Of a DNA stretch of 7,636 nt, positions 1 to 7,215 are shown in pieces. The translations under genes and the position numbers were made by a program. The stretch is from NCBI GenBank assembly GCA_023409175.1, contig JAEYIG010000165.1, forward strand, positions 1-7,636. Reading direction: 5' to 3'. Below the pieces are notes generated by a model. It was not told where the DNA came from. It worked only from the letters and a program-made list of their open reading frames with translations, and ran no database searches. Source of the stretch: Pseudomonadota bacterium. GTDB taxonomy: Bacteria > Pseudomonadota > Gammaproteobacteria > Burkholderiales > Burkholderiaceae_D. Numbering within the stretch: the first letter of the stretch is position 1; each line of letters opens with the position of its first letter.

Positions 1-352
1 ATTTGTCTTCAGAAACGCCTGGCAGGACAGGGCCGGAAAGGCAGTTTACCTGTTTGACACCCAGTTTCTTGGCAGCATTGATCGCCTTATCGACGCCTTC
101 CTGGAATTCGCCTACGCGATCAGGATGACAGGCGATACCGCGTTCGCCAGCTTCCCAGTTACCGGCAGGCAAATTGTGCAGAACCAGTTCCAGATTGTTC
201 TTTTGCAGTTTTTCTGCGATTTCATCCAGATTGAACGCGTATGGGAACAGGAATTCCACCCCTTTGAAACCTGCTTTGGCAGCAGCGTCAAAACGGTCCA
301 TGAAAGGAACTTCATTAAACAGCATGGACAAATTGGCAGCCATCTTTGGCAT
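1..352 (-). CDS. hyi: Hydroxypyruvate isomerase, N-terminal part (3' end outside window)
   Basis: Hyi is a cytosolic TIM-barrel isomerase that interconverts hydroxypyruvate and tartronate semialdehyde, the product of the Gcl reaction. The 117 visible residues begin MPKMAANLSMLFNE and contain GVEFLFPY (about residues 31-38), HNLPAGNWEAGERGIAC (about 61-77) and NCLSG, all matching the E. coli Hyi pattern that I know. The family is about 258 residues, so more than half lies beyond position 1, including the later metal-binding residues. I chose the ATG at 350-352 because AGGAG at 360-364 then sits 7 bases away. An in-frame ATG at 356-358 would be one base from the Shine-Dalgarno, and another lies at 341-343. 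The gene starts 17 bp after the gcl stop with no terminator between them, so the two are very likely co-transcribed. Family assignment is strong; the exact start is slightly less certain. Confidence 0.93.
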   Translation of the reverse strand, partial: MPKMAANLSMLFNEVPFMDRFDAAAKAGFKGVEFLFPYAFNLDEIAEKLQKNNLELVLHNLPAGNWEAGERGIACHPDRVGEFQEGVDKAINAAKKLGVKQVNCLSGPVLPGVSEDK

Positions 353-359
353 TGTCATT

Positions 360-364
360 CTCCT
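360..364 (-). promoter_or_regulatory. Ribosome binding site of hyi
   Basis: On the minus strand AAAGGAGA follows the gcl stop codon. AGGAG (364 to 360) is 7 bases from the ATG at 352-350 but only one base from the in-frame ATG at 358-356. This spacing decides the start in favour of 352. Confidence 0.75.
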
Positions 365-369
365 TTTTA

Positions 370-2118
370 TTATTCGTTAACGTCCAGGGCACCACCAAAT
401 TCATTGATCTGGTCGAGATTGCCGCCCATCGGAATATTGGTCACTCTTTCAAGAATTGCTTCAACAACAACCGGAACCTTGAATTCTTTCATCAATTCAC
501 GTGCTTTCTTGAATGCAGGAATCAGTTCTTCCGGTTTGTGTACACGGATCGCCTTGCATCCCAAACCTTCAGCGACCTTGACGAAGTCAATACCATAGCC
601 ATCAACTTCAGGTGAATTGATATTGTCGAAAGAAAGCTGGACACAGTAATCCAGGTTATTGAATCCCAACTGTCCCTGACGAATCAGGCCAAGATAGGAA
701 TTGTTAACCAGAACATGGATGTAAGGAAGGTTGAAGTGAGCGCCCACTGCCAGCTCTTCGATCATGAACTGGAAATCAAAGTCACCGGACAACGCGACAA
801 TGTCAGCATCCGGCAAAGCGGCACGAACACCCAGCGCTGCAGGAATCGTCCAGCCCAGAGGACCGGCCTGACCGCAGTTGATCCAGCCACGTGGCTGCTG
901 AACTTTAAGATGCTGTGCGGCACCGATCTGGGACAGACCGATAGCGGTCACATAGTGAACATCCTTACCGAAGAAATTGTTCATTTCCTGATAGACGCGC
1001 TGAGGTTTCATTGGAACGTCATCGTAATCGGTACGGCGCAACATGGTACGTTTGCGCTTCAGGCATTCTGCGCCCCATGCGGAACGGTCCTTCAGCTTGC
1101 CTGCTGCTTTCCATTCCTTGGCGACTTCGACCAAGAGTTCCAGAGCGGCTTTGGCGTCGGAAACAACTGCATAATCAGGACAGAAAACCTTGCCCAGCTG
1201 GGTTGGTTCGATGTCGATGTGAACAAACTTGCGGCCCTTGGTATAGGTATCCAGACCACCGGTATGACGGTTCGCCCAACGGTTACCGATACCCAGTACG
1301 AAGTCGGAAGCCAGGAAGTTGGCGTTACCATAACGATGGTGAGTCTGCAGACCGACCATACCGGCCATCAGATCGTGATCGTCCGGAATGGAACCCCAAC
1401 CCATCAGGGTCGGGACAACAGGAGTACCCAGGAGTTCAGCCAGCTCGACCAGCAAAGGAGATGCATCAGCCAGAATAACGCCACCACCTGCGATGAGCAG
1501 TGGTTTTTCGGCATCGTTCAGCATTCCCAGCGTCTTTTCGATCTGTGCACGGGTTGCTTTCGGAGGGGTAACTTCCAGCGGAGTATAGGTATCCGGATCG
1601 AATTCGATTTCACCCATCTGGACATCCAGAGGCAAATCGATCAATACAGGACCCTGACGTCCGGAACGCATCAGATAGAAAGCTTTTTGCAAGGTCCATG
1701 GAACCAGAGCGGGTTCACGAACGGTAACAGCCATTTTAGTGACTGGAGCGGCGATTTTTTCGATGTCTACAGCCTGGAAATCTTCCTTGAAGAGCTTGGC
1801 GCGTGGAGCCTGGCCGGTAATGGCCAGAATCGGGGTGGAATCTGCCTGTGCAGAATACAGACCGGTAATCATATCCGTTGCGGCAGGTCCGGATGTACAA
1901 ACGCCGACACCGATGTTGCCCTGTTTTGCGCGGGTGTAACCTTCCGCCATATGGGCAATCCCTTCGCCGTGACGAGCCAGGATATGTTTCATGGTGCCAC
2001 GCTTTTTCATCGCCGCATAAAACGGATTGATACCAGCGCCCGGAATACCGAACAACTGGGTTACGCCTTCTTTTTCCAATACATAGACAGCCGCTTCGGC
2101 TGCGGTCATTTTTGCCAT
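370..2118 (-). CDS. gcl: Glyoxylate carboligase (tartronate-semialdehyde synthase)
   Basis: Gcl condenses two glyoxylates to tartronate semialdehyde and CO2. It is a cytosolic ThDP-, Mg- and FAD-containing enzyme of the acetohydroxyacid synthase family. The 582 residues align end to end with E. coli Gcl from memory: MAKM start, [11 protein letters not shown] (24-34), SGPAATDMI (76-84), [10 protein letters not shown] (111-120), the middle FAD-type domain (about 190-345), [18 protein letters not shown] (413-430), and the ThDP motif running from GDFDFQF (445-451) to NN (472-473). Residue 51, Val in E. coli Gcl in place of the usual catalytic Glu, is Gly here ([13 protein letters not shown]). The C-terminus is about a dozen residues shorter than in E. 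coli. The start at 2118 has GGAGG six bases upstream. The gene leads the operon with hyi and faces a divergent LysR gene, its probable regulator. Identity is very secure. Confidence 0.97.
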   Translation of the reverse strand: MAKMTAAEAAVYVLEKEGVTQLFGIPGAGINPFYAAMKKRGTMKHILARHGEGIAHMAEGYTRAKQGNIGVGVCTSGPAATDMITGLYSAQADSTPILAITGQAPRAKLFKEDFQAVDIEKIAAPVTKMAVTVREPALVPWTLQKAFYLMRSGRQGPVLIDLPLDVQMGEIEFDPDTYTPLEVTPPKATRAQIEKTLGMLNDAEKPLLIAGGGVILADASPLLVELAELLGTPVVPTLMGWGSIPDDHDLMAGMVGLQTHHRYGNANFLASDFVLGIGNRWANRHTGGLDTYTKGRKFVHIDIEPTQLGKVFCPDYAVVSDAKAALELLVEVAKEWKAAGKLKDRSAWGAECLKRKRTMLRRTDYDDVPMKPQRVYQEMNNFFGKDVHYVTAIGLSQIGAAQHLKVQQPRGWINCGQAGPLGWTIPAALGVRAALPDADIVALSGDFDFQFMIEELAVGAHFNLPYIHVLVNNSYLGLIRQGQLGFNNLDYCVQLSFDNINSPEVDGYGIDFVKVAEGLGCKAIRVHKPEELIPAFKKARELMKEFKVPVVVEAILERVTNIPMGGNLDQINEFGGALDVNE

Positions 2119-2124
2119 GAAGCA

Positions 2125-2129
2125 CCTCC
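2125..2129 (-). promoter_or_regulatory. Ribosome binding site of gcl
   Basis: A perfect GGAGG core lies six bases upstream of the gcl ATG. It is the strongest Shine-Dalgarno in the window and suggests high translation of gcl. Confidence 0.85.
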
Positions 2130-2153
2130 AGGTTCAACAATTCAAATTTATTA

Positions 2154-2172
2154 AATGCAATCAATTCGCATT
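2154..2172. promoter_or_regulatory. Dyad overlapping the gcl -10, possible regulator site
   Basis: AATGC and GCATT form an interrupted palindrome with a 9-bp AT-rich centre (19 bp in all). It overlaps the right part of the gcl -10 box and the expected start site. LysR-type regulators bind dyads in the gap between divergent genes, and a site here would suit repression or autoregulation. The arms are only 5 bp and the spacing is not an exact T-N11-A box, so this is a weak candidate. Confidence 0.3.
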
Positions 2173-2198
2173 ATATAGATGATTTTTTTGTTTGATAA
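2170..2198 (-). promoter_or_regulatory. Candidate sigma-70 promoter of gcl-hyi
   Basis: On the minus strand TTATCA (2198-2193, 4 of 6 to the -35 consensus) and a perfect TATAAT (2175-2170) are separated by exactly 17 bp of A-rich spacer. Transcription would begin near 2163, giving a leader of about 45 nt before the gcl ATG. The weak -35 beside a perfect -10 would suit an activator-dependent promoter, as expected for a divergent LysR-type regulator. Prediction only. Confidence 0.6.
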
Positions 2199-2232
2199 GA
2201 TAATAAAATATCGCTTGATTCCATACTTTTGG

Positions 2233-2238
2233 TAAGGA
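2233..2238 (+). promoter_or_regulatory. Ribosome binding site of the LysR-family gene
   Basis: TAAGGA ends 10 bases before the ATG at 2249, slightly long spacing for a modest Shine-Dalgarno. A closer ATG at 2239 is out of frame. The promoter of this gene is unclear: TTGATA (2192-2197, 5 of 6 to the -35 consensus) overlaps the opposing gcl -35, but no good -10 lies at the right distance. Confidence 0.5.
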
Positions 2239-2248
2239 ATGCCCTCAC

Positions 2249-3160
2249 ATGGACAAAATCAAACAAATAGAAGCATTCGTTAATGCAGCAGAAAAGGGAA
2301 GCCTTGCCAAAGCTGCGCTAGGACAGGGAGTGACTCCGGTTATGCTGGGGCGGCGTATAGATGCGCTCGAACGACGTCTTGGCATTAAACTGATGCATCG
2401 TACAACTCGACATCTTACACTAACTGAGCGTGGTACGGTATTCCTAGATCAATGTAAAAAAATACTGGACGACCTGGATCAGGCGGAAAAAATGATCGGG
2501 GAAGGCCTGAACAAGGCCACCGGACACTTGATTGTCTCCGCTCCCGCGGCTTTCGGACGAAAACACGTCGCCCCTCACGCTCCAGCCTTTCTGGCCGCCA
2601 ATCCCGACGTGAAAATATCCTTTAACCTGAGCGACCAGGTCGTTGACCTCGTCCGTGAAGGTTACGACCTGAGCATCCGTATTGGCGGAACCATCGATCC
2701 AAGCCTTGTTGCCATCAAGCTCTATTCCAATCATCGGGTCGTTTGTGCCTCACCGGATTACCTCAAAAAACAGGGCACGCCCAAAAATCTCAAGGATCTC
2801 AGTCTCCATAACTGCCTCACATTCAATCTTCAGGGAGGACAGCAACGTGGGTGGCACTTTCGGGAAAACAATAAAACCGTCATTATCCGGACAGTCGGCA
2901 ACCTTGACTGCAATGATGGTGAATTGCTGCACCGGTGGTGTCTGGAAGGTTATGGACTGGCATGGCGTTCGACATGGGAAATACAGTCCGAACTGGCTTC
3001 AGGAAAGCTGGTCACCGTATTGGACGATTACGCCCTTCCGAATTACGACATCATGGCCGTTTATCCGCAACAGCGCTATCTTCCCCTCAAAATACGCCTT
3101 TTCATTGATCACCTGAGAAAAACGTTTTCAGAAGAGAATTACTGGACACAATCGCACTGA
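2249..3160 (+). CDS. LysR-family transcriptional regulator, divergent from gcl-hyi
   Basis: This is a cytosolic DNA-binding regulator of 303 residues, the usual LysR-family length. Residues 1-62 form the winged helix-turn-helix (IEAFVNAAEKGSLAKAA, then GRRIDALERRLGIKLMHRTT and LTLTERG). Residues about 64-90 form the linker helix, and about 91-295 the periplasmic-binding-protein-like effector domain. VDLVREGYDLSIRIG (132-146) is typical of the CrgA/DmlR-like subgroup. The recognition helix reads TPVMLGRRI rather than the common SAVSRRI; I believe this variant is shared by a group of Burkholderiales regulators. The gene is divergent from gcl across 130 bp, the classic layout for a LysR regulator and its target, so control of gcl-hyi in response to glyoxylate or a related acid is a reasonable inference. 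The effector cannot be read from sequence. The gene ends 79 bp before the convergent carboxylase gene. Confidence 0.92.
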   Translation: MDKIKQIEAFVNAAEKGSLAKAALGQGVTPVMLGRRIDALERRLGIKLMHRTTRHLTLTERGTVFLDQCKKILDDLDQAEKMIGEGLNKATGHLIVSAPAAFGRKHVAPHAPAFLAANPDVKISFNLSDQVVDLVREGYDLSIRIGGTIDPSLVAIKLYSNHRVVCASPDYLKKQGTPKNLKDLSLHNCLTFNLQGGQQRGWHFRENNKTVIIRTVGNLDCNDGELLHRWCLEGYGLAWRSTWEIQSELASGKLVTVLDDYALPNYDIMAVYPQQRYLPLKIRLFIDHLRKTFSEENYWTQSH

Positions 3161-3182
3161 AACAAACTCAATTATTCCCGAA

Positions 3183-3210
3183 AAAAACGGCCGTTTCAAC
3201 GGCCGTTTTT
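3183..3210. terminator. Bidirectional rho-independent terminator
   Basis: A perfect 13-bp inverted repeat (left arm 3183-3195, right arm 3198-3210, two central bases TC) has a CGGCCG core. It is flanked by seven A on the left and five T on the right, so each strand reads as a GC-rich stem followed by a U-run. It lies between the convergent LysR-family gene and the carboxylase gene and can end both transcripts. Confidence 0.92.
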
Positions 3211-3239
3211 CACTGACAAAACTGACTTGCTGCCAAGGC

Positions 3240-6200
3240 TCAATCCGTTATTTCCATTTCGGGAACTTCCGTGCCACAGAATGGACAGAATCTGGAATGT
3301 TCATCCGTAATCGGATAAGCGCATTTCGGACAAAGTTTCGGTACCGGCGAAAGCTCGACAATCAGTTCTCCCTCAAGAACAGGCACCATCCGGTGATCTT
3401 TCTTGAAGTCGGCCGTCTTGACGACCCGCTTGACGATGCCGTTCACGGGAGCCAGAACCGATCTTTCCTGTTTCATGATGGAAACATTGAAAAGTTCCTG
3501 TCCCTGTTTGACGATATCGCCTTCCTTGACGTGGACAATCCACAGATCCGCCTTGCGCGGGCTGGCAACATGGTACTGGTTGCCGCTTTCCGCAATGACC
3601 GTGCTGCCACCGCCTGCGGCGGTCACAGGGGCGTCAATCTGGACATCGCTTGTCAGAATTTCGGAGTCCAGAACGTAGCGTACCGTGGCAACTCCGTCAT
3701 CGTTAACCGGATCAATGCTCAACAGGAGCATCTGATGCGGCTTCCCGCTGGACGTAGTGAAATTGAACGTTTGTCCCGGCTTGATGCCTTCGAACCAGAC
3801 ATCCAGTGGGAGATGGTTTGGATTACCGAATTTTTTCTGGAACTCGATCGTCTTGATCGCATCGGCCGGATGGTTCAGATACATCACGAATTCTTCATCA
3901 GTCGGTTCGCGTTTCAAAAGCCTTGTCAATTCAGCCTTTTCGACTTCCATATCGACAGGCGGCAGATTTTCCAGCGGGGAAACTTCCGTGCGCGAAGCGA
4001 CGGCCTTTTCCCAATCGGCACCGAAAGCGCTTTGGTAGACCCAGTCATCAGGGAAACCGAGCGGCAGTCGACCGAACTTGCCAAGCAGAAGGTTCTGGAA
4101 AGCTTCATTGCAGTCGCGATAAGTATCCAGACGTTTCCGTTTGATTTCCTCGGTCAGATCTTCTTCTTTGGTTTCAGTAACGGTTTTCAGCACCGAAAGC
4201 AACTGCTGCACGGCAGGCAGGCCGCCGCGCTGGTAAGCTCCGGTAACCGCCAGGAAAGCGGTATTCCATGTGGTCTGCGAACCCGGCGTGACATCATGAT
4301 AGCGAACGATCTGGCGCGTATAGGCCAGGAAATCGAGCATATACGGAAGCAACTGGATATACCCCTGCTTGACGGCCCCTTCCTGCGAAGAAGATGTCGC
4401 GCCACCCGGCATTGCATAACGGATGACGTCATGGTCAACGCCCTGGAAATAAGGCGAACAGTAACGGTCGAAATACGGCATGAACTGCTTGCAGACGAAA
4501 TTGGCATCCCGCAGGGCTTCCCGGTTGAGGTTAACCTGAAGACCAAGCTCCTCTTCCATATAGGCCGCCAGCGAGCCGATATCACCCTGACCATAACTGC
4601 GGACCGAAGCGCCGAGCCCGGCGTCAACGATCTGGCAGCCTGCCTCAGCGGCTGCAGCACAAGCCGGCAGGAAAAGACCGTCAGTCACATGGCGATGGTA
4701 ATGCAGGACAAGTTCCGGCCAGCGTTTTCTGAGTGCCGAGACGAGTTCACGCATGAACCGTGGAGGACAAACGCCTGCCATATCCTTCAGACCCAGGATA
4801 AATTCACGGGTCACTGCCTTTTCGCCCAGACCGGTCACCTTGGACATCATGGCGATAATGGATTCCGTGACCTTGAGATAGTGGTCAATGTCGAAGCCCT
4901 TTGCATAGGAGAGCGAGAGGGCCGGTTCAAAAACCTTGTCCTTGCGATCCATCACGACCTCTGTAATCGGCAACATATTGGCCGGTTCATTCAGAAAGTC
5001 GAAACAGCGGACCACGTCATAATGTTCACAGATCATTTCGCCAGTCAGGCGCATCAGATTCCGGGGCTGGGGGCTATAACCCAATACGTTGGTCGAACGG
5101 ATCAGCAACTGTTTAAGCGTCTTCGGCGCAAAACTGTTCCACTCGCGGGCTTCACGGAACGGATAGGTCATGTTCGCCAGCATGGCCACGTGGAAGTGGG
5201 CACCGCCCCCGTTCTCGATGGAAAAGAGGCCGAGATTGTCCAGATAGGGGCCAACGAGCCTGTCTTCTGCCAGACGCATGCGGTTCCCGTTATTGGACTG
5301 GGTCATGTCACGGGTCGTGGTATCCGTAAAATGGATCTTCCCGCTGTCACGCACAAAGTCGAGCAACGCGCGACGGTCTCCGCGAGGGTATGGGGAAGAG
5401 GTACGCTTGGCCTTGGAAGTGATTTCCGGCAATATCGCCTTGAAACTTCCCAGTGAAGGCGTATTGCGATTGCGATACGTTCCCAGCGAAACATACGGGT
5501 TGTAGCCACGGGCCGAAATTTCGGCCACAAGCTTGGCAAGACGTTCTTTTTCCGGAGCCAGATCCGTGTAGTTGAGCAATTCCGGATGGTCGTGAATGTA
5601 CGTGGTCGTGATCTTGCCGTTGCGGAAATTCTCATCATGGATGATTTTCTGCATGAACGGAATCGTTGTCTTGAGCCCACCGATGACATATTCAGACAGG
5701 GCACGCTCCATAATGCCCATCGTTTTCTGCCAGTCGTGCGAATAGGTAATCAGCAAAGCACCGGCCGAATCATAGTTGGATGGAAATTCATACCCGGCAG
5801 AAAGATTCGAATCAAGACGAACGCCAGGACCGCCCGTCGAGACATAACGGGTGATGAGTCCGGAGTTCGGCGTAAATCCATCCTGAGGATCTTCAAGATT
5901 GACACGTACTTGCATGGACGTGAAAATCGGGCGGGTGTTTTCTTCGTTAAAACGCAGTTCGGATCCGAAAGCGATAGCGATCTGTTCTTCTACCAGGTCA
6001 ATCCCGTAACGGCTTTCGGTAATACCGTGTTCAACCTGCAACCGGGTATTCACCTCAATCATGTAAGGCGTCGAATCCTCGGTCACCAGGAACTCGACCG
6101 TCGCAACGGAATGGTAGCCTACAGCGAGAACCATCTTGCGGGCATACTCTTTGAGGCGTTCACGCAACTCGGGAGTGATGCCGGCCCAGGGTGACGGGGT

Positions 6201-6962
6201 TATTTCAATCAGTTTCTGGTTGTTGCGCTGCACAGTACAGTCGCGTTCGTCAAAGGCAAAAACATTGCCCCAACGGTCAGCAATGACCTGAATTTCAATG
6301 TGATGGACATTCGGCAGATACTTTTCGACAAACAGGCGTGGATTGCCGAAAGAAGCCTGAGCCATGGCAGAGGCTTTCATAAAGGCGTCTTCGAGTTCTT
6401 CCTGATTGGTCACGCGGAAAATGCCTCGTCCGCCGCCACCGCCTTCAGCTTTCAGCATGATCGGCAAACCGATTTCGTCAATGATGGCCCGGGCCTGTTC
6501 TACGTCGACGGAATCATCGGAACCCGGAACGACCGGAACCCCGACTTCACGGGCAATAATTCGGGCCTGAACCTTGTTCCCCAGCTTGTACATCGCGTCA
6601 GCGGAAGCCCCGATGAACGTGATGCCGGCTTCTTCAGCCAGTTTGGGGAAAAGCATGTCTTCGCTGGCAAAGCCCCAACCCGGATGCATGGCCACAACAT
6701 TGCGCTGCTTGGCCAGCTCCATGATACGTTCAAGATGAAGATAGGCACGAGGATCGGAACCCAGAAGGATCAGTTCCTGAGCGGAAGCGGCTGCAGGTTG
6801 CGTCTTGTCGACATCAGTAACAGTCATTGCCGAAACGGCTTCAAACCGTTCGCCAATCGACCGGCAGATTCGACGGGCCGGAATACCACGGTTGACAACC
6901 AGGATGACTTTGCCACGCAGAGACTCCTTGACTTCCTCAAAGGTTCTTTTTGTATAGTTCAT
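3240..6962 (-). CDS. pyc: Divergent pyruvate carboxylase with C-terminal zinc ribbon
   Basis: Single-chain biotin enzyme of 1240 residues (usual pyruvate carboxylase about 1150). It probably makes oxaloacetate from pyruvate, bicarbonate and ATP in the cytosol. Biotin carboxylase, about 17-465: HPGWGFASE (93-101), Lys130, Lys171, glycine loop 174-180, and the catalytic stretch EVNTRLQVEH (303-312) with Arg307, Gln309 and Glu311. Carboxyltransferase, about 541-810: metal ligands Asp547, His756 and His758, Lys726 in GLKDMAG (the lysine normally carbamylated), plus Gln555 and Arg622. A PYC/OADA region with MPGG (851-854) follows. The biotinyl domain is about 1130-1204 with Lys1164 in SIMKQ, and a four-cysteine ribbon spans 1211-1229. 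Several signatures differ from consensus: NRGIPARR for NRGEIAIR, DMTQS for DAHQS, HRHVTDG for HTHDTSG, ATSSS for QYTNL. Pyruvate as substrate is therefore likely but unproven; another 2-oxoacid is possible. The start is supported by AGGAG four bases upstream. birA lies upstream on the same strand. Confidence 0.8.
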   Translation of the reverse strand: MNYTKRTFEEVKESLRGKVILVVNRGIPARRICRSIGERFEAVSAMTVTDVDKTQPAAASAQELILLGSDPRAYLHLERIMELAKQRNVVAMHPGWGFASEDMLFPKLAEEAGITFIGASADAMYKLGNKVQARIIAREVGVPVVPGSDDSVDVEQARAIIDEIGLPIMLKAEGGGGGRGIFRVTNQEELEDAFMKASAMAQASFGNPRLFVEKYLPNVHHIEIQVIADRWGNVFAFDERDCTVQRNNQKLIEITPSPWAGITPELRERLKEYARKMVLAVGYHSVATVEFLVTEDSTPYMIEVNTRLQVEHGITESRYGIDLVEEQIAIAFGSELRFNEENTRPIFTSMQVRVNLEDPQDGFTPNSGLITRYVSTGGPGVRLDSNLSAGYEFPSNYDSAGALLITYSHDWQKTMGIMERALSEYVIGGLKTTIPFMQKIIHDENFRNGKITTTYIHDHPELLNYTDLAPEKERLAKLVAEISARGYNPYVSLGTYRNRNTPSLGSFKAILPEITSKAKRTSSPYPRGDRRALLDFVRDSGKIHFTDTTTRDMTQSNNGNRMRLAEDRLVGPYLDNLGLFSIENGGGAHFHVAMLANMTYPFREAREWNSFAPKTLKQLLIRSTNVLGYSPQPRNLMRLTGEMICEHYDVVRCFDFLNEPANMLPITEVVMDRKDKVFEPALSLSYAKGFDIDHYLKVTESIIAMMSKVTGLGEKAVTREFILGLKDMAGVCPPRFMRELVSALRKRWPELVLHYHRHVTDGLFLPACAAAAEAGCQIVDAGLGASVRSYGQGDIGSLAAYMEEELGLQVNLNREALRDANFVCKQFMPYFDRYCSPYFQGVDHDVIRYAMPGGATSSSQEGAVKQGYIQLLPYMLDFLAYTRQIVRYHDVTPGSQTTWNTAFLAVTGAYQRGGLPAVQQLLSVLKTVTETKEEDLTEEIKRKRLDTYRDCNEAFQNLLLGKFGRLPLGFPDDWVYQSAFGADWEKAVASRTEVSPLENLPPVDMEVEKAELTRLLKREPTDEEFVMYLNHPADAIKTIEFQKKFGNPNHLPLDVWFEGIKPGQTFNFTTSSGKPHQMLLLSIDPVNDDGVATVRYVLDSEILTSDVQIDAPVTAAGGGSTVIAESGNQYHVASPRKADLWIVHVKEGDIVKQGQELFNVSIMKQERSVLAPVNGIVKRVVKTADFKKDHRMVPVLEGELIVELSPVPKLCPKCAYPITDEHSRFCPFCGTEVPEMEITD
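3276..3332 (-). other. C-terminal CxxC...CxxC zinc ribbon of the carboxylase
   Basis: Residues 1211-1229 read C-P-K-C, eleven residues, then C-P-F-C-G, a small zinc-ribbon pattern of the rubredoxin-like or double-zinc-ribbon type. It follows the end of the biotinyl domain (LIVELSPVPKL) directly, in the same frame. In ordinary pyruvate carboxylases the biotinyl domain is the end of the protein. The ribbon's role is unknown; it could bind a partner, aid tetramer assembly or be structural. Confidence 0.8.
3471..3473 (-). other. Predicted biotinylated lysine codon (Lys1164)
   Basis: The codon AAA encodes the lysine of SIMKQ, in the position of the biotinyl lysine of the usual A-M-K-M motif. The preceding Met and the flanking features, with V-KEGD about 20 residues before and L-APV-NG-V after, match a biotinyl domain. 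Ile before Met and Gln after Lys are unusual. Confidence 0.75.
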
Positions 6963-6966
6963 TTCT

Positions 6967-6985
6967 CTCCTCTGCGCAGTCGCAG
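6967..6985 (-). promoter_or_regulatory. Shine-Dalgarno of the carboxylase gene with adjoining hairpin
   Basis: On the minus strand CTGCG-ACTG-CGCAG (6985-6972) can form a 5-bp GC-rich stem with a tetraloop. It is followed at once by AGGAG (6971-6967), then four bases and the ATG at 6962. The stem leaves the Shine-Dalgarno free but abuts it. Confidence 0.5.
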
Positions 6986-7022
6986 ATCCAGTCTGTTATT
7001 GGAAATACAGTACACACCCATG

Positions 7023-7046
7023 CCGTTTATGGCCGGGATAAAACGG
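7023..7046. other. Hairpin in the carboxylase leader
   Basis: CCGTTTAT (7023-7030) pairs with AT(A)AAACGG (7038-7046), with one bulged A and a 7-base GC-rich loop. In the carboxylase leader the T-run lies before the stem rather than after it, so it is not a normal terminator in that direction. It may be leader structure or chance. Confidence 0.3.
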
Positions 7047-7145
7047 ACAAAAAACCACCCCGATACAAGAAACGATGAGCAAATTTTGCCCCGCAAACTC
7101 AATCAGGCTGGTTTGAAAACCCAAATAATTCAATTTTAAAGCAAA

Positions 7146-7151
7146 ATTATA
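7146..7151 (-). promoter_or_regulatory. Candidate -10 box of the carboxylase gene
   Basis: The minus strand reads TATAAT in the most AT-rich part of the gap. No good -35 sits 16-18 bp upstream (the candidates are near GGAAAC, 7174-7169), so an activator may be needed or the call may be wrong. It would give a long leader of about 175 nt. The box overlaps a small dyad, AATTTT-AAAGC-AAAATT (7132-7148). Confidence 0.35.
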
Positions 7152-7215
7152 AGATATGTTTGGTGGATGTTTCCCAGGAAAATCTTTCGATAAACAAAGA
7201 AATTTCCATTTACGC

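Noticed and set aside
350..358. hyi starting at the upstream in-frame ATG (358)
   Set aside because: It would leave one base between Shine-Dalgarno and start codon, and the start at 352 agrees better with known Hyi N-termini.
715..2154. 479-codon open frame on the plus strand opposite gcl
   Set aside because: It has the same in-register antisense geometry, opposite a certain gene. The composition is non-protein-like and no homology is recognisable.
2150..2164. FNR-like site (TTGAT-TGCA-TTTAA on the minus strand)
   Set aside because: Only one half-site is perfect and the position would be at or after the predicted start of transcription. AT-rich DNA gives such matches easily.
3297..5456. 719-codon open frame on the plus strand inside the carboxylase gene
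   Set aside because: It lies codon-in-register opposite the carboxylase frame. Its openness only needs TTA, CTA and TCA codons to be avoided in the real gene, which the codon bias explains. The translation resembles no family and has no clear ribosome site.
5586..7139. Other plus-strand frames opposite the carboxylase gene (5586-6194 and 6300-7139)
   Set aside because: These are antisense shadows of a secure coding frame with no recognisable domains; the second merely runs on into the AT-rich gap.
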